Shown here: piece by piece, positions 6,762 to 18,186 of the stretch
Position numbering within the stretch: the stretch's first letter is position 1
How the letters are laid out: each line of letters begins with the position of its first letter
Source: Azolla caroliniana
Lineage: Eukaryota; Polypodiophyta
Direction of reading: 5' to 3'
Length of the DNA stretch: 64,000 nucleotides
Assembly: GCA_043228905.1 (NCBI GenBank)
Contig: JBHGNT010000011.1
Coordinates: 186,001 to 250,000, forward strand
Program-made: the position numbers and the translations under genes
The notes under the pieces: generated by a model
Told to the model about the DNA's origin: nothing
The model's input: only the letters and a program-made list of their open reading frames with translations
Databases searched by the model: none

Positions 6762-9700
6762 GGGGATTGTGTTCTAGATTTAGAATGCATGAGGTTTGGA
6801 GGATTGTGTTAAGTGAGCAATGGGATGTTTTATGTGTAGTAGAGCATAAAGATCATCAGAATGCTGGTTTAATTAGTTATTCTAAGGGTTATACATTATG
6901 TTATGCTGGCAAGGTTCATGGGGATTATTCTGGGATTGTCATGTTTATAAGAGATAAATTTCACCCAAAAGTAATTGTTTCAGATGAATTTGGAAGATTT
7001 ATTGTGGTAGAGATATGTTAAAGGGCAAGCTATTTGGTTAGTTGGTGTGTATGCATCAAATGTTTCACAAGAACGAAAGTTGTTATGGAGATCTCTAAAC
7101 TCAATGCTTCATAAATTATGGTAGACCGAGTTTATTGATGGGAGATTTTAATGTTTGTTGTGAGACAAATCAATCAACATCTATCCACTCTATTATGGAT
7201 GGACCAGAGGCTCAAGAATGGGGAGATTTTGAGATTGAAGTCATGTTAAGGGATGTATGGAAATGGATCAAGGGAGATGAACCTGGTTATACCTTTCAAT
7301 CGGCTCAATATAAGGATACTTGGAGTAGGTTGGATTGAATGTATGTAATGCATACCAAAGGTTTTTTTACCAGAGATTTTGGATATTTTAGTGTCTTATG
7401 GGTCAATTATATCAGATCATTTCCCATTAATTTTTGAGTTCAATCACCACTCAATTAGAGGTTTTCATGAGTTTTTAGGAAAACCACCGTTGATTTTTAA
7501 TTCATCATTTTTGGATCATGAGGTCTTCCATGCCTATATGTGTCAATTGATTGATGCATTTGCCTATCGTGTTCAATTTGATGGGTATGAAGCGTGGGAA
7601 GTATTTGTTGCAAATGTTCAGAGGTTAACTAGATATTATGGAATTCACCATGCTTTTAAAAGGAGAAAGAAATTAAGTCTCCTAGTTAATTTGCTTGATA
7701 AATGCAACTCATTGTTGACTTATTGGCCAACGGATGTAGAGTTGATGGGATATCAAGAGGTATTAATTTTTGCGATGCATGACCTAACGGCAAAAAATTA
7801 TCAACATGCTAGACTACATCGTCTAAGACAAGAAGTGGATGATGCTAATTGTCAATCACATAAGTTTTTCCATGACCTTCATGAATCACATGCACGACAT
7901 AATGTGGTAAGGTTAGAGGAAAATGGTATCATGTGTTCCGATCCTCGAGAAATTGTGAAGAAATGCATAGAATATTATACACAATTGTTGGATGTACAAG
8001 TGTGTATCGATGATAATGTTAAAAAGGATAGAGATGTATTTTTTAATGGAGTGAAAAATCATGTATCGCATGATGTGGCACAATCATTAGATGCTAATAT
8101 TTCAGAGGATGAGGTGGAACATGTCATGTCACATCTTGCTAATGATAAGAGTCCTGGGTGGGATGGATTAACACATGAACTCTTTAAGAAATATGTGATT
8201 AAGTTAAAGGGGCCTTTTACGATTTTATTTTAGAAGGTGTGGACATCAGGGGAAATGCCTCATTCTTTGAAGATTGGTTTGATCAAGCTTTTGCCGAAGG
8301 TGCCTTCTCCATCTTCCTTTGCTCAATGGAGGCCTATTTCATTGATGGGGGGAATGTACAAGATTTTTGCAAAAGTGATGGCCAATAGGTTGCATAAGGT
8401 TTTACCTTCTATTATTCATAATGCTCAATATGGGTTTTTAGCAAAAAGAGACATTTTACATAATATTTTAAATGTTCAAATGGCAATTGACTATGCAAAG
8501 GAGTCTAAACAAGAATTAGTGTTGCTACAATTGGATATCGAGAAAGCCTATGATAATGTGGATTGGTCATTTATAAATCAATTGATGTCTCATATGGGTT
8601 TTGGTGATCGTATGTCTAAGTTGATATACACATTAGGGGAGGGTTCGGTTTCACATGTGATGTTTAATGGAGGAGTAACCCAACCGATTTCTATTCGGAG
8701 GTCAGTTAGACAAGGATGCCCGGTAAGTCCTTTACTATTCACTATTGTGACACATCCTATTCTTGTTAAGTTACACAATATGGCTATGGGGGAAGAATTG
8801 CTTGGACTAAGGTTGCCATCAGGGAAGCCATGTATTGTTCAAGCTCTCGCAGATGACCATATTATGTTTTTGGCACCTAATCAGGAAAATATTAGTAAGA
8901 CAAGAGATGTGTGGGAATTGTTTTCAAATGCTTCGGGGTTGAGAATTAATATACATAAATCTGTCCTCATTTCATGTACAGAACAAGATGTGTTAGGGTT
9001 GGGGTGGTCAGGAAGGATAGTACATCGTGGTATGATTTGTCATCATCTTGGATATCCAATTGGGGTGGAAGTTTCTCATGTGAAACTTATTGAGTGAGTA
9101 TCCAAAAGGTTGGAGGATAAGTTTATGTATTGGAGGTCTCAATTTTGGCCTTTTCGTGTACGACTTAAGGTGGTCCAATCGATTATGGTCTCTATGGTAT
9201 CTTATTATCTTCCTTTGCTCCCATGGTCAAAGAAAGCTCTTGAAATGTTGTCACGCTCGATGCGAATGTTGTTATGGAAAAGAAAAGGGAAAAGTGCCTT
9301 GTCATGGTTGGCATGGGATCATGTTTGTACTCCGAAGCGTCTTGGTGGGGCATCAATATTGAATCTATATGAGCATATGGTGGCTCGTCGATTTACTTTC
9401 ATTCGATTCATGTTTGAAGGTGTACAACCTTGGACAGAAATGGTGGCATACTTTATAGAGAAGAACGGAATAAAGCTTGGAAACATAAAGGTTGAAGCGA
9501 ATTGGTGGAATGTAATTAATTCTGACAGGGATGTCAAATGTACAGGGTCTATGATAGTTAATCATTTGTTGACATCTTGGCAAAGTATGTTGGATTTTGT
9601 GGAATGGCATCCCCCACAAGGAAGGGGATGTGCCAATTCATTACAAATGGAGGTTTTGGCAACATCAAGGTTGTTGAGGTGGGAAGGTAAACAAATTCTT

Positions 9701-10591
9701 AACCTTCAATTTAATCGGATGGCTAGATTGGGTTTGGTAAGAGTTAAGGATGCTGTGTTGGTTTCACAAAGAAGATTAATGGCTTTTCGAACAATAAGAT
9801 CAACATTTCGTATTCCAAAAGGTTATAACTTTATTTGGGATAAGTTGCAACAAATACTATCTTCGCATGAGCCAATTCCTGATTTAGATGGACGATCTCA
9901 AGAGCTTGATTGGAGGTTTGTTGGAAATAAGAGATTGACTATGATCTCAACAAATGTTGCTTATCACAAGTTGATTGACAAACATAAGTGGTTGGAAGAA
10001 AGGGTTATAAAGATATGGGGTTTTCATAAGCCCATTACTTGGTAGTTTCATGTGATCAAGGCAGGTTGGTGTTCTCGATTGATGCTACGAGCCAAGGTAT
10101 TTATTTGGAGAGTTATGGTTGGAGCTTTACCATTAGGGGATGCATTAAAAAGAAGAAACATTACTAAAGGATTGTGTTTCTTTTGTTCGGTGGAATTGGA
10201 ACATAGTAGGCATCGATTTATTTCATGCCCGATGGCAAGGATGGTTTGGAGGTGTATCAGTTTAGTGTGGATGTCTCTAACAGGAGTAAGTCTATCTTCC
10301 TTCAGTTGGGTTTTTGCACATATGGAGAACAATGAACCGATGCCTCATTTTCAAATTATTTTCGAGTTCTTGAGGTATTGGGGGCTATGGTTCAATTGGA
10401 ATATGCGGAATGCCTTCATTTTTTATTCACAAGTTGGGGTAAGAAAATATGTTCTTAAGTTAAAAGGACTTCTTTTGTGGCAATTGACAGTGCTAGAGAA
10501 GTCACAAAATCTCAACCAAGAAGAGAGAGAACTCTGCAAGGTCACATATCATCATATTCGCCATTTGAATTGGTGTGTAGGGTGGCATTGA
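6737..10591 (+). pseudogene. LINE ORF2: AP endonuclease, reverse transcriptase and zf-RVT; broken
   Basis: It starts MQITTWNVRGLCSRF. Endonuclease motifs are WNVRGL, VVEHKD (catalytic Glu), GDFN at about 7140 and SDHFP at about 7407. RT motifs are QWRPISLMGGMYKIFAKV, LQLDIEKAYD (first Asp), RQGCPVSPLLF and ALADDHIMF, the ADD box, with Leu before ADD where Phe or Tyr is usual. The C-terminal zf-RVT is CFFCSVELEHSRHRFISC near 10171-10230. Lesions are a frameshift near 7020, another near 7120, and stops near 7339, 8232, 9095 and 10043. The domain order is that of a plant L1. Confidence 0.9.
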
Positions 10592-10706
10592 GTTTGGTGT
10601 CATAGTTTAGATCCCTAGATAGAAGGGGTTCTATAGTTTGTTGTAAGTTAGTCATGGTGGTGTTTTTTCTTTCGTAATGAAAGCCATTATTTACGAAAAA
10701 AAAAAA
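10592..10706 (+). other. LINE 3' UTR and poly(A) tail
   Basis: There are about 100 bp of T/G-rich 3' UTR after the ORF2 stop, then TTACG and an A-run of 11, directly followed by the (GA)n half of the target. This fixes the LINE 3' end. Confidence 0.8.
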
Positions 10707-10917
10707 GAGAGAGAGAGAGAGAGAAAGGGAAGAAGAAAACTTTATTGAATGATAGTTTCTGTCTCTCTCTACAACCAACCGACCACACACAGAGAGGAGA
10801 TGTGGTGGTTATAGGTGCACCCTATTTTTGGGGTGCACCTTTTCATTTCATATAGCTTTTCGTCTTATTATTTATTTTTCTATTTACTTATTCTAAACTA
10901 ATTAGTTTATTACAACA
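10707..10917 (-). repeat. Inner part of left (3') LTR of Copia Y
   Basis: It continues the GA tract and matches the right LTR through AAAACTT...CTGTCTCTCT...CAACCGACCACACA...TTCTAAACTAATTAG. It ends ACAACA at 10917 beside a minus-strand purine tract (GGGGGG at 10918-10926) that is the polypurine tract. It carries about 50 bp absent from the right LTR, including the inverted repeat GGTGCACCC-tattttt-GGGGTGCACC. Confidence 0.8.
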
Positions 10918-13900
10918 ACCCCCCATAAACTGATTAGTTGTGAATCGTTGTAATCCTAAATTATCACAACAAGCTTCAAATCTGTCTGGAGGGAGAGCCT
11001 TTGTTAGAAAATCAGCCCACATATGATTTGTCGATGTAAACTCTAAGGTAAGCTTGTTTTCTTTGGCCAACTCTTGTATAAAGTGATATTTTAAATCCAC
11101 GTGCTTTGTTTTCTCTGAGTGCTTTGGATTCTTCGTTAAGTAGATACATTATATATTGTTGCAAAAGATTTTCAATTGAAGTGGTTCACATAGTTGGAGT
11201 TCTTTTAACACTGTTTGCAACCATAGTTCTTCTTTAGCAGCCAACGCCAACGCCACTGCTACGAATTCAGCTTCAGCAGATGAAAGTGTCACGGATTCTT
11301 GTTTTCTTGATTGCCACATCACTGCTGCTCCTGCCATTATAAAAGAAAAACTAGTAGTAGATCTTCGAGAATCAACATCCCCTCCCCCCCCCCCCCCCTC
11401 CCCCAATCCGAATCAGACCAACCAACAAGTGATTTGATTGGTCTTTCGGATTGGGATCGTTTATATGTTAATCCATAGTTAGATGTGTGTCTTAGATATC
11501 GCATAACTCGTTGAAGTGATTTCCAATGCATAAGGCCAAGGTTATGCATAAAGTGTGAAAGGTAATTAATTGCAAAACAAAGGTCAGGACGAGTTCCTGT
11601 GACTAAATATCGAAGTTTTCCTATTAATTGTTTATAAGGAAATTGTTGCATAAAATTAATATCTCTTTTTGTGGTTGGACCATCGAATATGCTTACGTTA
11701 CATCTTAGTGATAAGGGAGTAGTACAAGGTTTAATGTTTAACATTCCGAAGGATTTCAAAATTTCATTAATGAATTTATTTTGATGAATTATCAAAGTGC
11801 CCATACTACGATTACGCGTAACTTGCATGCCTAGGAAATAAGATAGGGGACCTAAATCTGTTATTGAAAATGCTTTGGAAAGTTCTAGCTTTGCTTGAGT
11901 AATTTCAGATGGTGTTCCAACTATAGGAATGTCATTCACATATAGTGCTACTACTAACAACCAATTAGATGTATGATTATGTCTAATGTATATATTTGGT
12001 TCTGATAACAATCTAGAATAGCCATGTGAGACATAAAATTGTTAAATTTTTGAAACCATAACCTAGGAGATTGTTTGAGTTCATAAAGTGATCGATGTAA
12101 CCGACACACATAGTTTGGTTGAGAGTGTGACTCAAACCCAGGAGGTTGTGACATGTAGATTTCTTCAGTTAAATCACCATGTAAAAATGTCGTTTGTACA
12201 TCCAAATGATGTACCTCGAGGTCAAGAATGGTGGCTAGAGCCATTAGGATCCGAAATGATGCCATGCAAAGAACGAGTGAGAATGTCTCAAAATAGTCAA
12301 GTCCTTCAACTTGAGAAAAACCACGAGCGACAAGTCGAGCTTTGTAACGTGCAACAGTACCATCAAGGTTTAGTTTTTTCTTCAACACCCATTTGCATGA
12401 AATAGGTGAGCGTCCCATTGGGAGTGGTACTAGAGTCCACGTTTTGTTGGCCTCAAGAGATTCAAGTTCTTTTGCCATGTTAGCTTGCCATTCACTACGA
12501 TTTGGACTTTGCAATGCCTCATTGATAGTTAAGGGATCATCAAAAATGTCTGATGTAGTTGAGGGGGAACCAAGAGCTGAAAATGCAAACTCAGGTTCAA
12601 ATTGATGGTCTGCAACAAGGGCGTCTATTTTTTTTGTGTGATCATAAAGATCTTGAATAGCACGAACTTTCTTTGGAGTGGATAAAGAGCTAAGTGAAGT
12701 AGGTGATTTCGCAATGTCAGAACTATTTGTATGTTCTATATGTTGATTATTAGTGGAATATGAAGTATTTCTACATCCTATTTTAATTACTTTTGCATCA
12801 TTGCGACCAATGGTTTTCAACTTGCCATTAAGGCGTGAGGATCGTCGTAGTGGGATAGGGAGATTTTTAATAGGATGGGAACATGAATAATCAATGTGAG
12901 TTAGTTGTGTTCCATCTAAAAGTTTTTCCTTATGTGTGCTATGGTGCTTATTAAGGCTCTTTTTAGTTTGGGTAGAGTTAGTGTTTAAAATTGGAGTATG
13001 TACATTAGTTTGTTGTGATTGTTTGGTTATTAGAGGCAATAAGCTGGAATCATTGGTTGAACTTGAGACTTGTGGGTGGACCTCTAGAGATGAGGGCATT
13101 AATGGAGGGTTAATTGTGACTTGTTGAATTTCCGAGGACATTTGTGGAGCCCGCCAAGAATTAGTTGGTGATGATATTACTTCTTTATTGGATTCAATGT
13201 TAGACATGGTAGTCGCATCTTGTATCTTTTCATAGCCATGATGTGAATGAGGATTAGATATCAGTTTGTCTTCATCAAATATCACTCGTCGGCTAAATAT
13301 AAATCTTTTGGATTTTGGATCATATAATCAATAACCCTTATAGCCATGAGGTTCACCATACCCAACAAATATTGTGTGAACTACGTGATTATCTAATTTT
13401 GATCGAGTTTCTAAGGGTACGAGTGCATATGATGGACATCCAAAGATTCTTAGATTTTTCATAATTAGGATTTTTTCCAAATCACAAGGAAAATGGAGTT
13501 GTCCTAATGGATCGACTATATGTTCTATTGAATATGTAACAAGCGTTTGAAACAACCTCTTCCCAATATGTTCGGGGAAGGTTTCCAACGACGAGCATGC
13601 AACGAGTGGCATCCATATAGAACCGGTTTCGTCGTTCATCCCTTGAATTGTGTTGGGGTGTATATGGGATGGTAAACCGTTGTTGAATCCCATGGTTTTG
13701 GCAATAAGTTTGGAAGTTTTGGGACTTGAATTCTTCACCATTATCTGATTGGAAGGGGTAAATCTTGTTGATTTGCTGCAAGTTTATGATAGGCTTTGAA
13801 TTTCTCAAGGACTTGATCACTACATTTTGTTTTGAGAAATGTGACCATCGTGAAACGAGTAAAGTCATCGACAAATGTTAGGAAATATGCATTTCCAGAT

Positions 13901-14390
13901 AGGGATGGGGTAGACAAAGGACCACATATATTTGTGTGCACCAGTTGGAGGGGTTTAATGGTCATTGTAGGATGGGATGGAAATGGTGAGTTAGAGAGTT
14001 TTCCAAATATACACCCTTTGCAAAGGGATAATTTCGATTTACTAGGAAGAGTAAAGCCAATTGCTATATGTTGTCGGGCCATGTGAACCATTGTTTGATG
14101 GTTTAAGTGACCTAATTGATAGTTTGATGTGTTAAAATCATCTATGTGGTGTGCTTCTTCAGCAGGTACCACAAAGCGGCCTAAAAGGTAAAGACATCCT
14201 TGTCTTGGACAATTAACGACATAGCCTTGTCCAGAGGGTGTCTTATGACGAATGATACAATATTTGTGATAAAACTCGACAGATGTATTATCATTTGTGA
14301 GTTTATTGACAGATATCAAGTTCCCATCAGAAAGTTCAAGATGGGCAATCCCATGTCCAAGGGCATATTCAACCCCATTGTTCCCAAATC
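10888..14390 (-). pseudogene. Copia Y pol: integrase, reverse transcriptase, RNase H; multiply frameshifted
   Basis: Minus-strand pieces in order are as follows. GAG-pre-integrase with YQLGHLNHQTMVHMA and CKGCIFGKLSNSPFP, and the integrase core with LVHTNICGPL (His-Thr-Asn replaces the usual H-S/T-D, so the first catalytic Asp is lost) and FQSDNGEEFKS (13330-14319). RT with KTWTLVPLP, CKWVLKKKLNLDG, ARLVARGFSQVEGLDYFETFS, VHHLDVQTTFLHGDL and ALYVNDIPIVG (YVND in place of YVDD), 11337-13285. RNase H with SSAEAEFVAVA (11149-11406), then 10888-11100. The break between RT and RNase H lies at a 15-base C run (11384-11398). Confidence 0.85.
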
Positions 14391-14408
14391 TAACTGGGAA
14401 AGGATGCT

Positions 14409-15410
14409 CTAAGACTTATAGTCTTTGAGCCATTCAACTCTTGAGGTGAGGTGACATGTGGCACCTGTATCAAGAATCCACGTTGAAGCGGGAGAGTTGT
14501 TAAATGAAGTGAGGGCCATGAAGGCAATGAAATAATCTTCATTATCCTCATCGGAATTTTGGTCATTATGACATATGTCATTATTTTGATCGTATTCATC
14601 ATGTGATGCATTATAAGATTGGTCTTCTTTATATGTTCTTTTCCCGTTGTCAGAATTCCTATAAGAATCTTTCGTTTCATGTCCACTCCTTTGACAATTT
14701 TTGCAAAAGGATCTAAGGAACCTAGATTTGTTATGATTCCTTGAATCATTAAATTTAGAGGTCCGTGAATAAAATTTGGAGTTATTAGGTTGGTATGTTG
14801 ATCTAGGTTTATTGTAAGGTTTTTTATTGTAATTTGGATGTTTGATATAAAGTGCAGCGTGAGATGAGGAGGGTTGATTTATTGCCCTATGAAGTATGTT
14901 TTCTTGTGAGATTGATGCCACTAATGTTGGGACCCTAGTGTTGGTTGGATTGAATAGAACTTGGCAAGCTAAGTCCTGAAAGGATCACACATCAAGTCGA
15001 AGTCTCCAATTTTTAACAAATGTGTCAATATCATCATTTTCATTCATATTCATATTTATTAAAGTTTTTAAATTTGCAACTTGGGACGTAACGTCCGTAT
15101 GAAGGTTATCAACCTCTAATCTATCCCATATTTGTTTGGAGGTAGTCAAAGTTCTGACACTTTGCTTAAGTGTGGCCTCCATATGAAGGAGAAGTTCTAA
15201 GCGAGCATTTAAGTCACGCCGCTTCCATGATTGCACGTCAAGTGCATTTGTGGGGACATTAATGTCGGGGCACATGTCTGTTCCAACGATATTTAACAAG
15301 TCATGTTGATCTAATATAATTTCCATGGTAATACGCCATGGTTGATAATTTTTATCATTCAATTTTTCAATGTGATAAGTGCGAGATGATACTTGGGCCA
15401 CATTCACCAC
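14409..15410 (-). pseudogene. Copia Y gag and protease start; broken
   Basis: The N-terminal piece (15410-14985) has LNDKNYQPWRITMEIIL, typical of the Copia gag. The C-terminal piece (14921-14409) has a degenerate knuckle, CKNCQRSGHETKDS, with the last Cys missing, and then the protease site STWILDTGATCHLTS (D-T-G-A). A frameshift and a short gap of about 60 bp separate the two pieces. Confidence 0.85.
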
Positions 15411-15500
15411 TGTTTGACATGGTCGAAAAATCGTTTCTTTAATTCACACATTCGTTATTAACACCGCGACACAATTCTTGGTGGGGTTGGAGTCCTTCAC

Positions 15501-15538
15501 CGCTCCGATACCATGTGGAAAATATGGAAATATGGAAT

Positions 15539-15575
<37 letters not shown>

Positions 15576-15727
15576 AGAAGAAAACTTAAGAAAACTTTAC
15601 TGAATGATAATTTCTGTCTCTATCTACAACCAACCGACCACACAGTGAAGAGAGGAGATGTGGCTTTTCGTCTTATTATTTATTTTTTCTATTTACTTAT
15701 TCTAAACTAATTAGTATATTACTAACA
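15501..15727 (-). repeat. PBS (about 15502-15513) and right (5') LTR (15514-15727) of Copia Y
   Basis: The minus strand reads TGGTATCGGAGCGG next to the LTR end, one change from the usual TGGTATCAGAGC. The LTR is 214 bp, TGTGG...CTAACA on the plus strand. It lacks the roughly 50-bp hairpin segment of the left LTR. Confidence 0.85.
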
Positions 15728-15914
15728 CTTCCTCTCTGTTATTTTATCCCTCTGTTGCAGAGATTCACTGCCACCCTCCTCCTGTTGTTGTATAGAGCGC
15801 CGTCTATTGCCCCCTTCTTCGTCCTTGCTGTCCTTGCATTACGATTAAGAGCAGAACGAAGCAATTCTCCCTTGGTTCTCTGCTCTACCTACTCTCTCGT
15901 AACAAAGAGCTAAG
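15728..15914 (+). repeat. Right LTR of Copia X, second part
   Basis: Starting with the duplicated CTTCC, it aligns with the left X LTR from about 4341 (CCTCTCTGTT...TTGCAGAGATTCACTGCC...GCATTACGATTAAGAGCAGAACG), with a single copy of the 41-bp unit. It ends about 95 bp upstream of the oxidoreductase start codon and so may supply promoter or 5' UTR sequence to that gene. Confidence 0.8.
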
Positions 15915-15965
15915 CTATAATAGCTAGCTAGCCGTCACTTCAATCCAACAAAGTTCAATCCACTA

Positions 15966-16002
15966 AAGAAGAAGAAGAAGAAGAAGAAGAAGAAGAAGAA
16001 GG
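15966..16002 (+). repeat. (GAA)n microsatellite in the 5' UTR of the oxidoreductase gene
   Basis: About 12 GAA/AAG units end five bases before the start codon. GA-rich tracts are common in plant 5' UTRs and can act as BPC/GAGA-factor or translation-control sites; no function is shown here. Confidence 0.8.
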
Positions 16003-16007
16003 CAGGC

Positions 16008-17281
16008 ATGGATGCCAGAAACTCTGCATCATCATCATCATCACTAGCAGCAGCAGCATCGCCGTTGCCGTTGCCGTTGCCGTCATCGGAGATGAGGGAA
16101 TTCGACGCGGTGATATTGGGCGCCTCAGGTTTCACGGGGAAGTACGTGCTCCGGGAGTTCCTACAATGCATCATCATGCACCACAAGGACTTGAAGCTGG
16201 CGGTGGCTGGTCGCAACGTGGCGAAGCTGGAGGCTACCCTCCGCTGGGCCTCCTCCACCTCCGCTTCCGTAGTAGTGCAGCAGCACGTGAGCGTGGTGGA
16301 AGCGGACGCGACGGACGTGCCGTCGCTCCGCCGGCTCGGCCGCTCCACGCGGGTGCTGCTCAACTGCGTTGGGCCCTGCAACCAGTACGGCGAGGCCATC
16401 GTGGCAGCCTGCGTGGATACGGGCGCTCACTACGTGGACATATCGGGGGAGGCAGAGTTCATGGAGCGCATGGAGGCCAAGTACCACAATGCTGCCGTTG
16501 CCGCTCAGGTTCTAGTGGTGTCGGCCTGCGCCAGCGTCTCCATCGTCTCCGATATCGGCCTCTTGCACCACCTCCGCTGCTGGCCCCACCAGTCCACGGG
16601 CGCCGTGCCGCCTTCCTCCGTCTTCTCGTACGTCCGCATCCACTCATTCGCCTCCAATCACGTCGCCTCCGCTGAGACCGGATTCCTCGCCCTCGCCAAT
16701 GCCGGCGCCCTTGCACGATTCCGCCGCTCCCTACCTCGCCGCCCAACCCTCCAGGTGTGTTCATATATATATATATATACACCTCTCTCTGTCTCCCTCT
16801 CTCTCTCTCTCTCTCGTTTTGTTCTAAACCAATTGTGTCATCAGCCAATTTTGGCCTTAGAAGACGTTAATATATCTTTCTTTCTCTCTCTGCCCCCATT
16901 TTCTTCTTATAATGCAAACCTCTCATAAAGCTATGCAAGTCTTGCTCCCACCCAACTAATTCTATTTTTCTTATATGAAGTCTTGCCATCTGTTAGTAGC
17001 AATTCTCATTGACTTTAAGCTTGATCTAGATCATGAGGATTTGGATCATAAGGAGGATGGCCAGTTTGGCCCCCTTCAATATTATTAAAGGATTGATTAG
17101 CACCTATTGAGTCATAAAATCTCTTCTTAATAAGTTGAGGAATCTAATTGTGTGCAAATTGTTCTTGCGGAATAAGTGACGCTACTCTTCCAATTGTGTT
17201 TAAAATCTTAAATTTTGTAGGCTGTAGTAAAATGATCCTCCTTCATATAACTCCATTTGGATCTTAATTGTTTAATCCCCT

Positions 17282-17312
<31 letters not shown>

Positions 17313-18186
17313 TATGATCATTTCACTACCTCTAATGTTTTAATTCAAAAGTTTGTTGTGTACCGTATTCATTGTATAGATTCCAGGGCCTCCACCCGCA
17401 ATGGAATTGGACACATGTATTCATTATGAGAGGAAGTTGGGCTATTGGGCAGGCGTTTTGCCCATTTGCGACCGATCCGTGGTACGACGAACGTTCTGGA
17501 CATTGCACGGCCATCCCCGTGGTCTACCCACCCTTAAACCTGAAACCCACCTAAATGAACACAATCCTTATACAAATATTCGACCTGTACATTTTCGACA
17601 GTTCTTGGCTATCCAAACTTTGCGTTGGGCCATCATCTTCTTTTGGGCAACCCAGATCTTGAAGACTTTTTCACGTTACACACTCGGATTAAATCTTCTT
17701 TTAAAGTATCCTCAAATATTCACGGTTGGGGCCTTTACACACCGAGGCCCGAGTGAAAAGCAAGTCGCAGAAGGGAGCTTCGAGATGTGGTTTGTGGGCA
17801 AAGGGTATCGAAAGGATGGAGAGACCGGTGATCTAAACGGAATTGAAGTAGTGACCAAAGTGAAAGGTCCAGAGTCTTGCTACATAACAAGTGCTATTGG
17901 TATTGTACAATGTGCAATGTTGTGCTTGCATTCTCGTGATGTCTTGCCGGTAGGCGGTGTCCTTACCACTGCGTCTGCTTTTGGGGGCGCAAATATTCAA
18001 GGTTTGCTTGAAGAGCGTGGTCTTTCCTTTGAACATATTAGTACTAGCATCAATGAGAAGAACGGACGGCAATATGAAAATTGTATCGTCACTTTGAAGC
18101 CATGGGTTGCATATTCGCTTCCCATTCTTTTTCTCATTATCATTCTCATTATATTTGTTTTTGTACTCTTTATCAGCTTTTTTTAA
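16008..18186 (+). CDS. Saccharopine-dehydrogenase-like oxidoreductase (plant At5g39410 type), two exons
   Basis: Exon 1 is 16008-16754 and exon 2 is 17380-18186, joined in phase 0 (CCAG/GTGTGT ... TATAG/ATTCC) to give about 517 residues. The N-terminal Rossmann motif GASGFTG (about residues 38-44), then VAGRN, LLNCVGP, VDTGAHYVDISGE, FMERM and, after the intron, IPGPPP follow the order of the plant family annotated as saccharopine-dehydrogenase-like. Its reaction is unknown and it lacks the lysine-ketoglutarate reductase part of the true lysine-degrading enzyme. The usual SACGFDSIP block reads SACASVSIVSD. The last roughly 26 residues (LPILFLIIILIIFVFVLFISFF) form a strongly hydrophobic tail. 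Exon 1 is GC-rich, with Ser/Ala and LPLPLP low complexity. This is the only apparently intact host gene here. Confidence 0.85.
16755..17379 (+). other. Intron of the oxidoreductase gene
   Basis: It has GT at 16755-16756 and AG at 17378-17379. It contains (TA)n and (CT)n near the 5' end and (TTTA)n at about 17281-17310. A short intron-internal ORF reading past the donor is an artefact. Confidence 0.8.

Larger units (their letters stand above)
5445..10706 (+). mobile_element. L1-type LINE inserted in the (GA)n tract of the Y LTR
   Basis: It has an ORF1 (DUF4283-like plus CCHC), an ORF2 (endonuclease, reverse transcriptase, zf-RVT), a short 3' UTR and a terminal poly(A) at about 10696-10706. 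GA repeats flank both ends, so the target-site duplication cannot be told from the microsatellite. The 5' UTR is short or truncated. ORF2 carries several lesions, so the copy is not autonomous. Confidence 0.9.
5371..15727 (-). mobile_element. Copia Y, minus strand, interrupted by a LINE
   Basis: The target duplication CTTCC is at 5366-5370 and 15728-15732. The right (5') LTR is 15514-15727. The left (3') LTR is split: 5371 to about 5444 plus 10707-10917. PBS and gag lie beside the right LTR and RNase H beside the left. Without the roughly 5.26-kb LINE the element is about 5.1 kb, a normal Copia size. It carries many frameshifts and is dead. Confidence 0.85.

Noticed and set aside
16166-16848. 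Long open frames in other frames and on the minus strand over exon 1 of the oxidoreductase
   Set aside because: High GC leaves few stops; only the chosen frame carries the Rossmann and family motifs and joins exon 2 in phase.
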